Shown: positions 22,522-31,959, counted from the first letter of the stretch. The stretch is DNA of 48,685 bases from Kineosporia sp. A_224 (GCF_002198655.1 NZ_MWLN01000178.1:1-48685), one strand, 5' to 3'. Notes: generated by a model from the sequence alone, not told the origin. Made by a program: numbers and translations.

Positions 22522-24513
22522 TCAGGGCGCGAGGACCGTGCCGGACACCCTCCGCCCGCCGACCGTGCCGGCCACCCGGGCACCGGCACCGGGGCGACGG
22601 GTGTCCCAGCGGGCGGTGAGCCGCCCGGCGGAGGCACCGCTCCCGGTGAGGACGAGGGTCGCGCGGACGGTGCCGCGCCGGCGGTCCCACACGACGGTCC
22701 CGCTCACCGGGACGTCCGTGCTGAACCGGTACCGGTCGAGGGTCACGGTGACGACCTCGTCGCCGTCCGCGGCCCAGGTGCCGCCGCGCAGGCCGAGACC
22801 CCCGGACTCGAAGGTCTGCCACCAGCGCGCGGTCGCGTCACCCGCGGTCGCGACGGCCACCGAGGCCGCCCGGAGCCGGGCCGGGTCGGTCGTCGAGTGC
22901 CGGCCCGGTGCGGCGGGCACGGCCGCGGCCCGGGTGCGCCAGAACGGCGGCGCCGTGCGCAGCGGGGCGAGGCGCTTCGTGCAGGCCGTGGACGGCGTCC
23001 GCGTCGTCCGGACGAAGCCGACGACGATCGCGCTCGCGCAGCCGTCGAGGTCGCCGACGGCCGTCACGTGCAGCCCGGCAGGGATCTGCACCCACGTCGC
23101 CCGCGGGAACTGCGACCGGACGAGGCGGCCCTCGGCGGGCGTCGTGATGGTGTCGAGCTCACCGGAGAGGACGAGCGTCGGGACGGGTGCGTAGACGCCG
23201 CCGGGCGGTCGTGGCGGCCGCGGCCGGTAGCCGGCCGGCGGGGCCGCCCAGCCGGTGCACCAGTCGACGTACGTCCAGCCCGAGTCGAGGAACTCGTCGA
23301 TCGTGAACGGGGCGTAGACGTCGGGGTCGGTCCGCTGCTTCGCGGCGACGGACGCCGCGAGCTGGGCCCGGCGGGTCGCCGGGCGCGCGGTGAGGTCGAA
23401 CAGCTGCGGGTAGTCGCGGCACGTGACGGCGGCGTCGAGGCCCTCGCTGTAGTCCTCGACCGCGTCGACGCCCCCGCCGGGGAACTGCGCCTCGGCCGCG
23501 AGCCGCAGCAGCGGAAGCGCGTCGCCGGCCCGGGCGGCGCGGACGGCGGCGTCCAGCTCGCGGTAGGTCGTCGGCACGTAGGTCGCGTTGAAGGCGACGT
23601 ACGCGAGCGTCGGGGCGTCGACGACGACCCGGTGCCGGGCGCCGTCGGCCCCGGGTGCCGTCCCGCGCAGGGGGTGCGTGCGCACCCGGGCGAGCAGCCG
23701 GTCGAAGCGGCGCAGCGCCGAACCGCCCTCCCCTGCGCACCAGGGGCTGCGCCGGCAGGCCGTCGCCATCGCCGAGCGCAGCGCCGGGCCCTGGCTGTCG
23801 TACCAGGCGTCCTCGCCGAACGTCGGGTACGCGGCGTCGAGGGTCAGCGTGCGCAGCAGACCCGGGTGCCGGCCGGCGAAGGTCTGGGCGAGGAAGGTGC
23901 CGTACGAGTCGCCGTAGAGGTCGACCGGCCCGACCCGCAGCGCCGTGACGACGGCGGCCAGGTCGTCGGCGGCGAGGACGCTGCCGAACAGGTGCGCCCG
24001 CGGCCCGAGGCTGCGGGCGCAGCGCGCCGCCGCCGGGGCGTACGCACCCTCGAGCACCTGGAGCTCCGGGCAGTCGACGGGCGACGAACGACCCGTGCCG
24101 CGCTGGTCGACGAGCAGCAGGTTGCGGCGTCCGAGCAGCGGGGCGAACAGGTCCGCGTAGGCCGCGGCCGACGACGTCGTCGCGTACCCGGGGCCGCCCT
24201 CGATCGCGACGACGGTGCCGAGCGCGGGCCGGGACGTGTCCGACGCGGGCACGAGGACGAACCCGACGCCGAGGGTCCCGGGGACGGCGCCCGTCGGGTC
24301 CCAGGGCCGAAGGACCGACCCGCAGCGCGCTCCGTCGAGGACGTCGGGGCAGGGCACGGTCCTCGGCGCCGCGACCACGGTCGTCGGTGTCGCGGCCACG
24401 GCCGGACCGCCCGGTGCAGCGGCGGCGACGTCGGTGCCGGCCGCGCCCGTGGCCGCCGTCAGGAGCACGATGACGGCGGCGACCATCCGGAGCCGGTGCG
24501 CCCGTCTCGTCAT
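22522..24513 (-). CDS. Secreted tripeptidyl aminopeptidase-like alpha/beta hydrolase
   Basis: 663 aa. A signal peptide is clear (RRAHRLRM then VAAVIVLLTAATGAAG). The catalytic domain has the oxyanion phrase IEGGPGY (106-110), LLLVDQRGTGRSS, nucleophile elbow LYGDSYGTFLAQ (Ser203), acid VLSGELDTITTP and His in IPAGLHVTAVGD. The many Cys and the C-terminal TAP-like segment place it with Streptomyces TAP/SlpD/SlpE secreted peptidases that remove N-terminal tripeptides. After the catalytic domain, about 150 extra residues (SVAVATAGDATARWWQTFES onward) form a beta-rich tail not typical of TAP. It probably works outside the cell; the peptide substrate is unknown. Confidence 0.85.
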   Translation of the reverse strand: MTRRAHRLRMVAAVIVLLTAATGAAGTDVAAAAPGGPAVAATPTTVVAAPRTVPCPDVLDGARCGSVLRPWDPTGAVPGTLGVGFVLVPASDTSRPALGTVVAIEGGPGYATTSSAAAYADLFAPLLGRRNLLLVDQRGTGRSSPVDCPELQVLEGAYAPAAARCARSLGPRAHLFGSVLAADDLAAVVTALRVGPVDLYGDSYGTFLAQTFAGRHPGLLRTLTLDAAYPTFGEDAWYDSQGPALRSAMATACRRSPWCAGEGGSALRRFDRLLARVRTHPLRGTAPGADGARHRVVVDAPTLAYVAFNATYVPTTYRELDAAVRAARAGDALPLLRLAAEAQFPGGGVDAVEDYSEGLDAAVTCRDYPQLFDLTARPATRRAQLAASVAAKQRTDPDVYAPFTIDEFLDSGWTYVDWCTGWAAPPAGYRPRPPRPPGGVYAPVPTLVLSGELDTITTPAEGRLVRSQFPRATWVQIPAGLHVTAVGDLDGCASAIVVGFVRTTRTPSTACTKRLAPLRTAPPFWRTRAAAVPAAPGRHSTTDPARLRAASVAVATAGDATARWWQTFESGGLGLRGGTWAADGDEVVTVTLDRYRFSTDVPVSGTVVWDRRRGTVRATLVLTGSGASAGRLTARWDTRRPGAGARVAGTVGGRRVSGTVLAP

Positions 24514-24587
24514 GGCCGATCACCCTGGCACGATCCGGGCAGAACGGGAACACCCCGGCGGCGCTCGGCCGACGGTGCCGGACCGGG

Positions 24588-25772
24588 TCAGAGCCCGAGC
24601 CACTCCCGGATCGAGGCGCCGTGCTCGTCGAGCACCGGCGGCGCGAGGTGCGCCGTCCGGGTCACCTCGGCGTCGTCGGAGAAGAACCGCAGCGGCGGCC
24701 CGGGGATCCGCAGCGCGCCGAGGGTCGCGTGGTCGACGTCGACGACGAGGCCCTGGGAGAGCGTCTGGTCCCACGTGTAGACCTCGTCGAGGGTCCGGAC
24801 CCGGCCGGCCGGGACGCCGATCTCGGCGAGCCGGGGGAGCAGGTCGGCGCTGTCCCAGCCGGCGAACACGGCCTCGATCGCGGCGATGACCTGCTCGCGG
24901 TGCGCGACCCGCTCGGCGTTCGTCGCCATCCCGGCGGCGTCCGGGTCGAGGCCGAAGCCGGTGCACAGCCGCTTCCACAGGCCCTCGCTGCCGACCGAGA
25001 TCTGCACGGCGCCGTCGCGGCAGTGGAACAGCCCGTAGGGGCAGATCGAGGGGTGGTGGTTGCCCTGCGCCTGCCCGACCTCGCCGGCGACCGTGTACCG
25101 GGTGCCCTGGAAGGCGTGGACGCCCACGATCGAGGCGAGCAGGGACGTCCGGACGACCTGCCCGCGGCCCGTCCGCTCGCGATCGAGCAGCGCCGCGAGG
25201 ACGCCGTACGCGCCGTACATCCCGGCGAGCAGGTCTGCGATCGGGACGCCGACGCGCTGCGGGTCGCCGGGGTCCGAGCCGGTGAGCGACATGAGGCCGC
25301 CCTCGCCCTGGGCGATCTGGTCGTAGCCCGCGCGGCCGCCCTCGGGGCCGTCGTGCCCGAAGCCGCTCACCGAGAGGATCACCAGGCGCGGGTTGAGCTC
25401 GTGCAGCCGTGCGACGTCGAAGCCGAGCCGGTCGAGCACCCCGGTGCGGAAGTTCTCCAGCAGGACGTCGGCCCGCTCGACGAGCCGGGCGAGCACCTCG
25501 CGCCCGTCCTCGGACTTGAGGTCGAGCGCGATCGACTCCTTGTTGCGGTTGCAGGACAGGAAGTACGTGGACTCGCGGGCGCCCTCTGCCGGGTCGACGA
25601 ACGGCGGGCCCCAGCCACGGGTGTCGTCGCCGGTGCCCGGGGTCTCGACCTTGAGCACCCGTGCCCCGAGGTCACCGAGCATCATCGCGGCGTGCGGTCC
25701 GGCGAGGGCGCGCGTGAGGTCGACGACGACGGTGCCGGCGAGCGGGCCGGCGGAGGGCTGCGGGTCGGTCAT
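24588..25772 (-). CDS. CaiB/BaiF (class III) CoA transferase
   Basis: 394 aa from ATG 25772; a GTG three codons earlier is possible. Family signatures are VVVDLTRALAGPHAAMMLGD, ARVLKVETPGTGDDTRGWGP, CNRNKESIALDLKS, LLENFRTGVLDRLGF, SVSGFGHDGPEGGRAGYDQI with catalytic Asp151, and PVLDEHGASIREWLGL at the end. Class III CoA transferases move CoA between carboxylates such as oxalate/formate, carnitine or succinate/itaconate; specificity cannot be read. It lies 84 bp downstream of the aminotransferase and 74 bp upstream of the secreted hydrolase, with no terminator seen. Confidence 0.92.
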   Translation of the reverse strand: MTDPQPSAGPLAGTVVVDLTRALAGPHAAMMLGDLGARVLKVETPGTGDDTRGWGPPFVDPAEGARESTYFLSCNRNKESIALDLKSEDGREVLARLVERADVLLENFRTGVLDRLGFDVARLHELNPRLVILSVSGFGHDGPEGGRAGYDQIAQGEGGLMSLTGSDPGDPQRVGVPIADLLAGMYGAYGVLAALLDRERTGRGQVVRTSLLASIVGVHAFQGTRYTVAGEVGQAQGNHHPSICPYGLFHCRDGAVQISVGSEGLWKRLCTGFGLDPDAAGMATNAERVAHREQVIAAIEAVFAGWDSADLLPRLAEIGVPAGRVRTLDEVYTWDQTLSQGLVVDVDHATLGALRIPGPPLRFFSDDAEVTRTAHLAPPVLDEHGASIREWLGL

Positions 25773-25856
25773 GGCCGCCACCCTAGGGCGGCGGCGGCCG
25801 GGTCCGACCGGCCGGTCGGGCGGTGCCGGGCAGCCTGGACCCGCCCGTCGGGCGAC

Positions 25857-27044
25857 CTACAGGCCCTGCTGCCAGGCGGCGATCCGCTCGAGCGCCTCGG
25901 CGACGACGTCCGGCGCCGGCGCGAAGGACAGCCGCACCCAGTCCCGGCCGTCGGTCCCGTCGAAGTCCGTGCCCGGCGTGAGGGCGACACCGGCCTCGTC
26001 GAGGAGCCGGGCGCACCAGGTCACGGAGTCGAGCCCGCTCGCCGAGACGTCCGCGTAGACGTAGAACGCGCCGTCCGCGGGGGCCGCCCGGTGCCACCCG
26101 AGGCCGGGCAGCCGGTCGAGCACGAGCTGCCGCGAGCCCGCGTAGCCGCGGACGTTCGCCTCCGCCTCGGCGTACGACGCGTCGGTGAACGCCTCGACCG
26201 CGGCGTGCTGCGCGAGCGTCGGCGGGCAGAGGGCGAGGTTGCCCGCGAGCGCGTCGACCCCGGGCACGAGGTCGTCGGGCAGCACGAGCCAGCCGAGCCG
26301 CCAGCCGGTCATCGCCCAGTACTTCGAGAACGAGCTGACGACGAGGGCGCCGCGGTCGGTCGCGCCCGCGGCCGTCGGGGCACCGGCCCCCGGCACCGCG
26401 CCGCCGGGGCCGTACGTGATGCCGTGGTAGATCTCGTCGCTGACGAGCCGGACGTCGTGCGCGGCGCACCACCCGACGAGGTCCTCGAGGGCGCGGGCGT
26501 CGACGAGCGTGCCGGTCGGGTTCGCCGGGCCCGCGACGACCAGGCCCTGCACCGGCCGGTCGAGCGCCTCGAGCTGCTCCACCGTCGGGCGCCAGCGGGT
26601 GTCCGGCCCGCACGGCAGCTCGACGACCTCGCACCCGAGCGAGGCGAGGATGTTGCGGTACGCGGGGTAGCCGGGGCGGGCGATCGCGACCCGGTCGCCG
26701 GCGTCGAACGCCGCGAGGAACGCCAGGAGGAACCCGCCGGACGACCCCGTCGTCACCGCGATCCGGCGCGGGTCGACGTCCACGCCGTACCAGCGGCGGT
26801 AGTGCCCGGCGAGCCGCTCGCGCAGCGCCGGGACGCCGAGCGCTTCGGTGTAGCCGAGCGGCCCGGCGCCGAGCAGCTCGGCGGCCCGGCGCCGCACGGC
26901 CGTCGGCGCGGCGGACGACGGCTCGCCGACGCAGAGGTTGAGCACCTTCTGCCCGGCGGCGCGGCGGGCGTTCGCCGCGGCGATGATCTCCATGACGGTG
27001 AACGGGGGCACCGCCGAGCGTCTCGAGGCCTGCATGCGGCTCAT
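25857..27044 (-). CDS. Class I/II pyridoxal-phosphate aminotransferase
   Basis: 395 aa; ATG 27044 or the internal ATG at 27035. PLP-fold marks: VLNLCVGEPSSAAP, TGSSGGFLLAFLAAFDAGD, IARPGYPAYRNIL, VVAGPANPTGTL (Asn), LVSDEIYHGI (Asp, Tyr) and the Schiff-base Lys241 in SSFSKYWAMTGWRLGW. C-terminal Arg in WVRLSFAP binds the substrate carboxylate. This is the AspC/AlaT-like group; substrate unknown. A Gly/Ala-rich insertion (GPGGAVPGAGAPTAAGATD) interrupts the region before the Lys and is unusual in length. The TPR gene is 42 bp upstream on the same strand. Confidence 0.9.
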   Translation of the reverse strand: MSRMQASRRSAVPPFTVMEIIAAANARRAAGQKVLNLCVGEPSSAAPTAVRRRAAELLGAGPLGYTEALGVPALRERLAGHYRRWYGVDVDPRRIAVTTGSSGGFLLAFLAAFDAGDRVAIARPGYPAYRNILASLGCEVVELPCGPDTRWRPTVEQLEALDRPVQGLVVAGPANPTGTLVDARALEDLVGWCAAHDVRLVSDEIYHGITYGPGGAVPGAGAPTAAGATDRGALVVSSFSKYWAMTGWRLGWLVLPDDLVPGVDALAGNLALCPPTLAQHAAVEAFTDASYAEAEANVRGYAGSRQLVLDRLPGLGWHRAAPADGAFYVYADVSASGLDSVTWCARLLDEAGVALTPGTDFDGTDGRDWVRLSFAPAPDVVAEALERIAAWQQGL

Positions 27045-27086
27045 CCTGCCGCTCGCGCCGACCGGACGGCGCGCAGCCGGTCGTGG

Positions 27087-27917
27087 CTAAGGCTGCTCGC
27101 CGTCCGCGGCCGCGGCGGTCTGCCGCGCCGCGTAGTGCGCCGCGCGCGCGTCGTCCCCCTGCGCGCGGAAGATCGCCTCGAGCTCCTCGAAGACGTACGG
27201 GTCGGGCTCGCCGTCGGCGTCCCACTCGGCCTCGAGCCGCAGCTGTACCGCCTTCGCGTCGTCGAGCCGCCCGAGGTGCCGCAGCGCGGACGCGACCATC
27301 CACTCGGCGATCCGGGTGCGCGTCGGGTCGCCGAGCGGGCGCACGAGGTCGAGCGCGCGCTCGTAGTCCGCGAGCGACTCCTCGTGCCGGTCGAGCTGCC
27401 CGAGGGCGATGCCGCGGTTGTTCCGCAGGGTCGCCTCCCAGCGACGGGCGTCCGGCTCGTCGGAGGCGAGGGCGACCTCGAGCCCGACGTCGGCCCAGCG
27501 GACGCCGGCCTCGGGCGTCGGGTCGGCGAACGCGAGCATGTGGACGGCGTCGACGACGAGCCCGTCGAGCCCGCCAGCCGTCGCGACGGCGATGCACCGC
27601 TCGAAGGCCGCCCGCGCAGCGGCCCGGACCTCGTCCGTCTGCGACGCCGGTTCGTGCGTGGCGGAGGAGTACGTGCGGCCCAGCTCGAGCCAGTAGTACG
27701 CCGTGGCCCGGGGCCCCGCGGCGTCGAGGTGCGGCTCGACCCCGGCGAGCACGGCCCGTGCGGTGTCGAAGTCCCGGGCCAGCCCGTGGGTGCGCGCGAC
27801 CTGGGTGCGCAGCACGAGGGCGTCGTCGCCGGTGGCCTCCTCGAGGGCGGCCTCGAAACGGGCGCGGGAGCCTCCGGGGTCACGGAAGTCCCAGAGGGCG
27901 CGGACGTCGGTCGTCAT
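27087..27917 (-). CDS. Tetratricopeptide-repeat protein
   Basis: 276 aa from ATG 27917 (ATG 27938 is also in frame). Helical pairs of TPR type fill the length: RFEAALEEATGDDALVLRTQ, GLARDFDTARAVLAGVEPHL, a pair around AARAAFERCIAVATAGG, then RNNRGIALGQLDRHEESLAD with YERALDLVRPLGD, and ALRHLGRLDDAKAVQLRLEA. About five repeats can be drawn. No catalytic motif, signal peptide or membrane segment. TPR proteins are scaffolds; no partner can be inferred. It is divergent from the formate-tetrahydrofolate ligase gene, with a 229-bp spacer. Confidence 0.8.
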   Translation of the reverse strand: MTTDVRALWDFRDPGGSRARFEAALEEATGDDALVLRTQVARTHGLARDFDTARAVLAGVEPHLDAAGPRATAYYWLELGRTYSSATHEPASQTDEVRAAARAAFERCIAVATAGGLDGLVVDAVHMLAFADPTPEAGVRWADVGLEVALASDEPDARRWEATLRNNRGIALGQLDRHEESLADYERALDLVRPLGDPTRTRIAEWMVASALRHLGRLDDAKAVQLRLEAEWDADGEPDPYVFEELEAIFRAQGDDARAAHYAARQTAAAADGEQP

Positions 27918-28038
27918 CGCGCCAGGGTAGTGATCCACTCCGAGAGGCCGTCCGACCGGGACGCCCGTGGAACAATGATCATGATCGGCTCGTGCTCAGG
28001 ATCCCATGATGTGGAACTGTGAAGGGCTGCTGGACACA

Positions 28039-28056
28039 ACTGACCCGCCGGTCAGT
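28039..28056. promoter_or_regulatory. ACTGACC inverted repeat upstream of fhs
   Basis: ACTGACC (28039-28045) and GGTCAGT (28050-28056) form a perfect 7-bp inverted repeat with a CGCC spacer, about 90 bp before the fhs start. Short perfect arms suit a TetR/GntR operator or a leader hairpin. An ATGATCAT palindrome lies further up at 27975-27982. Confidence 0.4.
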
Positions 28057-28146
28057 CCAGGGTGTGGACGGCGGGGAGGCGTGGCCGTTACCGTCCGCTC
28101 GGGGCGCCTCGACGAGGAGACGCCCGCCCCGATGAAGGATGCTGAC

Positions 28147-29844
28147 ATGGCCTTCCCCTCGGACCTGCAGATCGCGCAGGCTGCGACCCTCAAGCCCCTG
28201 CCCGACATCGCGGAGCAGATGGGCATCCCGACCCACCTGCTCGAGCCGCACGGCGACAGCGTGGCGAAGATCCGCCTCGAGGCCATCGACGAGATGGCCG
28301 ATCGCCCGCGGGCCAAGTACGTCGTCGTCTCGGCGATCACGCCGACCCCGCTCGGCGAGGGCAAGACGACGACGACCGTCGGCCTCGGGCAGGCCTTCAA
28401 GCACATCGGCAAGCGCGCCACGATCGCGATCCGGCAGCCCTCGATGGGCCCGACGTTCGGCATCAAGGGCGGCGCGGCCGGCGGCGGGTACAGCCAGGTC
28501 GTCCCCATGGAGCTGCTCAACCTGCACCTGACCGGCGACTTCCACGCCGTGACCGCCGCGCACAACCTGCTCTCCGCGATCGTCGACAACCACCTCTACC
28601 ACGGCAACGCGGCCGGCCTCGACGACCACAACATCACCTGGCGGCGGGTGCTCGACGTCAACGACCGGGCGCTGCGCAACATCATCGTGGGCCTCGGCAC
28701 CCGGGCGGACGGCGTCCCGCGGCAGACCGGCTTCGACATCACGGCGGCGTCCGAGGTGATGGCGCTGCTGTCGCTGTCGTCGTCGCTCGCCGACCTCAAG
28801 GCCCGCCTCGAGCGCATCGTCGTCGGTTACACCCGGGCCGGCGAGCCGGTCACGGCCAAGGACCTCCAGGCCGCCGGGGCGATGGCCGCGATCCTGCGCG
28901 AGGCGGTCAAGCCGAACCTGCTGCAGACCCTCGAGCACACGCCTGTGCTCGTCCACGCCGGCCCGTTCGGCAACATCGCGACGGGCAACTCCTCCGTGCT
29001 CGCCGACCTCATCGGGATCCGCTCCGGCGACTACCTCATCACCGAGGCCGGCTTCGGCGCCGACATGGGCGCCGAGCGGTTCTTCAACATCAAGTGCCGG
29101 GTCTCCGGGATCACCCCCGACGCGGCCGTCGTCGTCGCGACCGTGCGCGCGCTCAAGGCGCACTCGGGCAAGTACAAGGTCGTCGCCGGCCGGCCGCTGC
29201 CGCCCGAGATGCTCGCCGAGAACCCGGACGACGTCCTGGCCGGCGCGGCCAACCTTCGCAAGCAGATCGAGAACATCCGGCTCCACGGCGTCTCGCCGGT
29301 CGTCGCGATCAACGCCTTCCCGACCGACCACCCGTCGGAGTGGGCGGCGATCGCCGAGGTCGCGGCCTCGGCCGGTGCCCGGTCCGCGGTCTGCAAGCAC
29401 TTCTCCGAGGGCGGCGCCGGTGCGATCGAGCTCGCCGAGGCGGTGGCCGAGGCGGCGAACGAGGCGTCGACGTTCGAGGTGCTCTACCCGGACGACGTCC
29501 CGCTGCGCACCAAGATCGAGACGATCGCGACGAAGGTCTACGGCGCGGACGGCGTCGACTACTCGCCGGTCGCGTCGAACCAGCTGGACTCCTACGAGCG
29601 CAACGGGTTCGGCCACCTTCCGGTGTGCATGGCGAAGACCCACCTCTCGATCTCGTCGGACTCCAAGCTGCTCGGTGCGCCGACCGGCTGGCGGCTGCCG
29701 GTCCGGGAGGTGCGGGCATCGGTCGGTGCGGGGTTCGTCTACGCGATCTGCGGCGACATGCGGACGATGCCGGGCCTGGGGACGAAGCCGGCGGCGTTCG
29801 GGATCGACCTCGACGAGAACGGTGAGATCGTCGGCCTCTCGTGA
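28147..29844 (+). CDS. fhs: Formate-tetrahydrofolate ligase
   Basis: 565 aa, close to the usual ~556. ATG 28147 has AAGGA eight bases upstream. The ATP loop TPTPLGEGKTTTTVGLGQAF (residues ~66-85) is diagnostic, with RQPSMGPTFGIKGGAAGGGY, DFHAVTAAHNLLSA, NITWRRVLDVNDR, GPFGNIATGNSSVLAD, ITEAGFGADMGAERF and the C-terminal CGDMRTMPGLGTKPAAFGID. It makes 10-formyl-THF from formate, ATP and THF, feeding purine and formyl-Met synthesis or, in reverse, releasing formate. It stands alone; no folD or purU is adjacent. Its stop is 24 bp from the end of the convergent glycosyltransferase gene. Confidence 0.97.
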   Translation: MAFPSDLQIAQAATLKPLPDIAEQMGIPTHLLEPHGDSVAKIRLEAIDEMADRPRAKYVVVSAITPTPLGEGKTTTTVGLGQAFKHIGKRATIAIRQPSMGPTFGIKGGAAGGGYSQVVPMELLNLHLTGDFHAVTAAHNLLSAIVDNHLYHGNAAGLDDHNITWRRVLDVNDRALRNIIVGLGTRADGVPRQTGFDITAASEVMALLSLSSSLADLKARLERIVVGYTRAGEPVTAKDLQAAGAMAAILREAVKPNLLQTLEHTPVLVHAGPFGNIATGNSSVLADLIGIRSGDYLITEAGFGADMGAERFFNIKCRVSGITPDAAVVVATVRALKAHSGKYKVVAGRPLPPEMLAENPDDVLAGAANLRKQIENIRLHGVSPVVAINAFPTDHPSEWAAIAEVAASAGARSAVCKHFSEGGAGAIELAEAVAEAANEASTFEVLYPDDVPLRTKIETIATKVYGADGVDYSPVASNQLDSYERNGFGHLPVCMAKTHLSISSDSKLLGAPTGWRLPVREVRASVGAGFVYAICGDMRTMPGLGTKPAAFGIDLDENGEIVGLS

Positions 29845-29868
29845 CCCGCGGCGCTGGGGGCGTCAGGT

Positions 29869-31812
29869 CTACCGGCGCCGGTGCAGCGTGAGGGCACCGG
29901 TGTCGGTGTAGGACACCTCGTCCTGCATCGTCAGCCACCGCGGGCGGTGCACCGTGCTCTCCCACGCCGAGTTCTCCCAGACGAGGCGCAGCCGCAGCCG
30001 CAGGCTCGTCGCCGACCCGGCGCGGGCGAGCAGGTCTGCGACGTCCGCCTGCGAGGACAGCTCGAAGCCGCCGTCGACCCGGCGCACGGTCAGCGGGAGC
30101 GGGACGACGTCCCCCGTCCGGTCGCTCACGGCGTCCAGTGCGAGCACGGCGTCGTCCAGCGTCGCGGCGCGGCTGCGGCCGCTCACCTCGAGCGTGGCCC
30201 GGAGCTCGAGCCGCCGCGACCGCCGCCCGGCGGCCGCGGCGGACCGCGCGCGCCCCCAGCGCCGCACGAGCGGCACCCGGTCCAGCGACCGGGGCACCCG
30301 CACCCGCCGTCCGGTGCCGAGCGAGTGGACGACGAGCCGGACGCCCTCGAGGGTCGTGCGTCGGGGCCGGGCCTCGACGACGGCATGGAGCACGTGCGCC
30401 CAGTCCTCGAGGAACGCGGCCGGGCCGTGCCGGCCCGCGGTCGCCCGGGCCCCGGCGCTGACCCGTGCCAGCAGCCCGGGGTCGCGGGCGAGCGCGACGA
30501 GCCGGTCGGCCATCGCGGCGCGGTCGCCTGCCGGCACGACCCAGCCGTCGAGCCCGTCGGTGACCTGTTCGCGCGGGCCGTACTTGACGTCGTACGCGAC
30601 GACCGGGCAGCCGCGCGCCATGCTCTCGAGCGTCGCGAGCGGGTAGCCCTCCAGCCGGCTCGTCATGACGAAGGCGGTCGCGGTGAACAGGTGGTCGCGG
30701 GCCTGCGGGTCGTGGCCGCGCAGGACGACGTGGCCGCCGAGCCCGAGTGCCTCGATCTCCGCCTCGATCTCGGGGCGCGTCGGCCCTTCGCCGTAGATGT
30801 CGAGCCGGGCCGCCGGCTCCCGGGCGACGACGAGCGCGAAGACCCGGACCGCCTCGACGAGGTCCTTCTGCGGCGACAGCCGCGCGACGACCGCGAAGCG
30901 GCACCGTTCCCGGGCCGGGGCCGGCACCCGCACCGGCGCGGCCTCGACCGGGTTCGGCACGACGTGCAGGTTGCTGCGGGCGCCGCAGCGGGCCGCGACG
31001 TCGGCGCGCTGCCGGTGGGTCAGCGTCACGAGGGCGTCGAGGTGCTCGAGCGAGTCCAGCAGCGGGCCGTACCCGGGCTGTGCGGGGGACGACCAGTGCC
31101 GCGGGGCGCACACGTGGACGTTGTGCATGAGGTGCAGGACGTGGAACCGCTCGTCGTCGAACGGGACGACGTGCGCGAGCGCGAACCGGCTGTCGCTGAT
31201 GACGAACGCGCGCTCGTCCGGGGCCACCAGGCTGCGCAGCCAGTCCTGCCGCCAGGCCCGCTGGTCGGCCCACCGCCGCACGACGTCCCCGTGCTCGTCG
31301 ACCAGGACGACGCCGCGGACCGGGCTGTCGGAGGGCTCCCCCGCGGTGGTCCGGAGGAAGACCGAGCCGTCGGCACGCAGGTACTCGTGCACGGCGTCCG
31401 CGTGGCTGCTCGGGTGCACGAGGCGCCGCCGGTACGCAGCGCCGTCGTCCGCGTGGTCGTACCTCGTCTCGAAGCCCGGCAGCGGTTCGAGGGGTCCGTG
31501 CGTCCCGCGCGGGACGGGGCCGGCGTGGTCCTCGTAGAGGTTGCGCAGCGTCACCGGAGAGGCGAGCTGGCCGGCCGCGGTGAGCCGCTCGCGCGTGCGC
31601 GGGTAGTGCGGGCGCGGGTCGAAGGTGACGATCGTCGGCGCCACCCCGCCGTGCGCTGCGAAGAGCCGGTTGCGCATGAGGAGCGCGCGCGTCTGGCCGC
31701 CCGTCGTGGCGGTCACCATGCCGCTCAGCGACAGGTAGCGGCCCTGCGGCAGCGAGAAGGACCCGGGCGGAGCAACCGGTCTGCCCCGCGGCCCCCCACG
31801 GGCGTCTTCCAT
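29869..31812 (-). CDS. GT4-type glycosyltransferase, poly(glycerol-phosphate) glucosyltransferase-like
   Basis: 647 aa. The first ~230 residues form a long N-terminal region (SLSGMVTATTGGQTRALLMR, TIVTFDPRPHYPRTRERL) of the kind found in TagE/TarM/GtfA glucosyltransferases. The catalytic GT-B half has HLMHNVHVCAPRHWSSP, NPVEAAPV, FAVVARLSPQKDLVEAVRVF, LDIYGEGPTRPEIEAEI, and the E-x7-E nucleotide-sugar motif in TSRLEGYPLATLESMARG. The last ~140 residues are a separate beta-rich part ending WLTMQDEVSYTDTGALTLH. It probably adds sugar to a wall glycopolymer on the cytoplasmic side, but protein glycosylation is possible. It is followed 24 bp away by the convergent fhs stop; no other wall genes are near. 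Confidence 0.8.
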   Translation of the reverse strand: MEDARGGPRGRPVAPPGSFSLPQGRYLSLSGMVTATTGGQTRALLMRNRLFAAHGGVAPTIVTFDPRPHYPRTRERLTAAGQLASPVTLRNLYEDHAGPVPRGTHGPLEPLPGFETRYDHADDGAAYRRRLVHPSSHADAVHEYLRADGSVFLRTTAGEPSDSPVRGVVLVDEHGDVVRRWADQRAWRQDWLRSLVAPDERAFVISDSRFALAHVVPFDDERFHVLHLMHNVHVCAPRHWSSPAQPGYGPLLDSLEHLDALVTLTHRQRADVAARCGARSNLHVVPNPVEAAPVRVPAPARERCRFAVVARLSPQKDLVEAVRVFALVVAREPAARLDIYGEGPTRPEIEAEIEALGLGGHVVLRGHDPQARDHLFTATAFVMTSRLEGYPLATLESMARGCPVVAYDVKYGPREQVTDGLDGWVVPAGDRAAMADRLVALARDPGLLARVSAGARATAGRHGPAAFLEDWAHVLHAVVEARPRRTTLEGVRLVVHSLGTGRRVRVPRSLDRVPLVRRWGRARSAAAAGRRSRRLELRATLEVSGRSRAATLDDAVLALDAVSDRTGDVVPLPLTVRRVDGGFELSSQADVADLLARAGSATSLRLRLRLVWENSAWESTVHRPRWLTMQDEVSYTDTGALTLHRRR

Positions 31813-31902
31813 GGATCGATCATGCCGACGCAGGGGGACCGGCCGCCAGTTGTCCCATCGGGCTACGACCCGGTCGCCGCAGCACGCGCGGCGCGAGAAC
31901 GG

Positions 31903-31934
31903 CGGCGCGGCACCCCCTCGGGGGTGCCGCGCCG
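31903..31934. terminator. 14-bp perfect hairpin, CTCG loop
   Basis: Arms 31903-31916 and 31921-31934 pair perfectly around CTCG, 26 bp after the stop of the minus-strand gene at 31960. This is the strongest terminator-like stem in the window. Confidence 0.8.
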
Positions 31935-31959
31935 TCGCCGGACCGTGCGGGGCCGACCG

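Noticed and set aside
24621-28022. Very long open frame on the plus strand, opposite four minus-strand genes
   Set aside because: Product is Arg/Asp/Val/Leu low-complexity, typical of frame shadows in high-GC DNA; the opposite strand carries four clear families over the same span.
27918-28146. Tetrahydrofolate riboswitch before fhs
   Set aside because: I could not trace the conserved pseudoknot or junction; only a short inverted repeat is visible.
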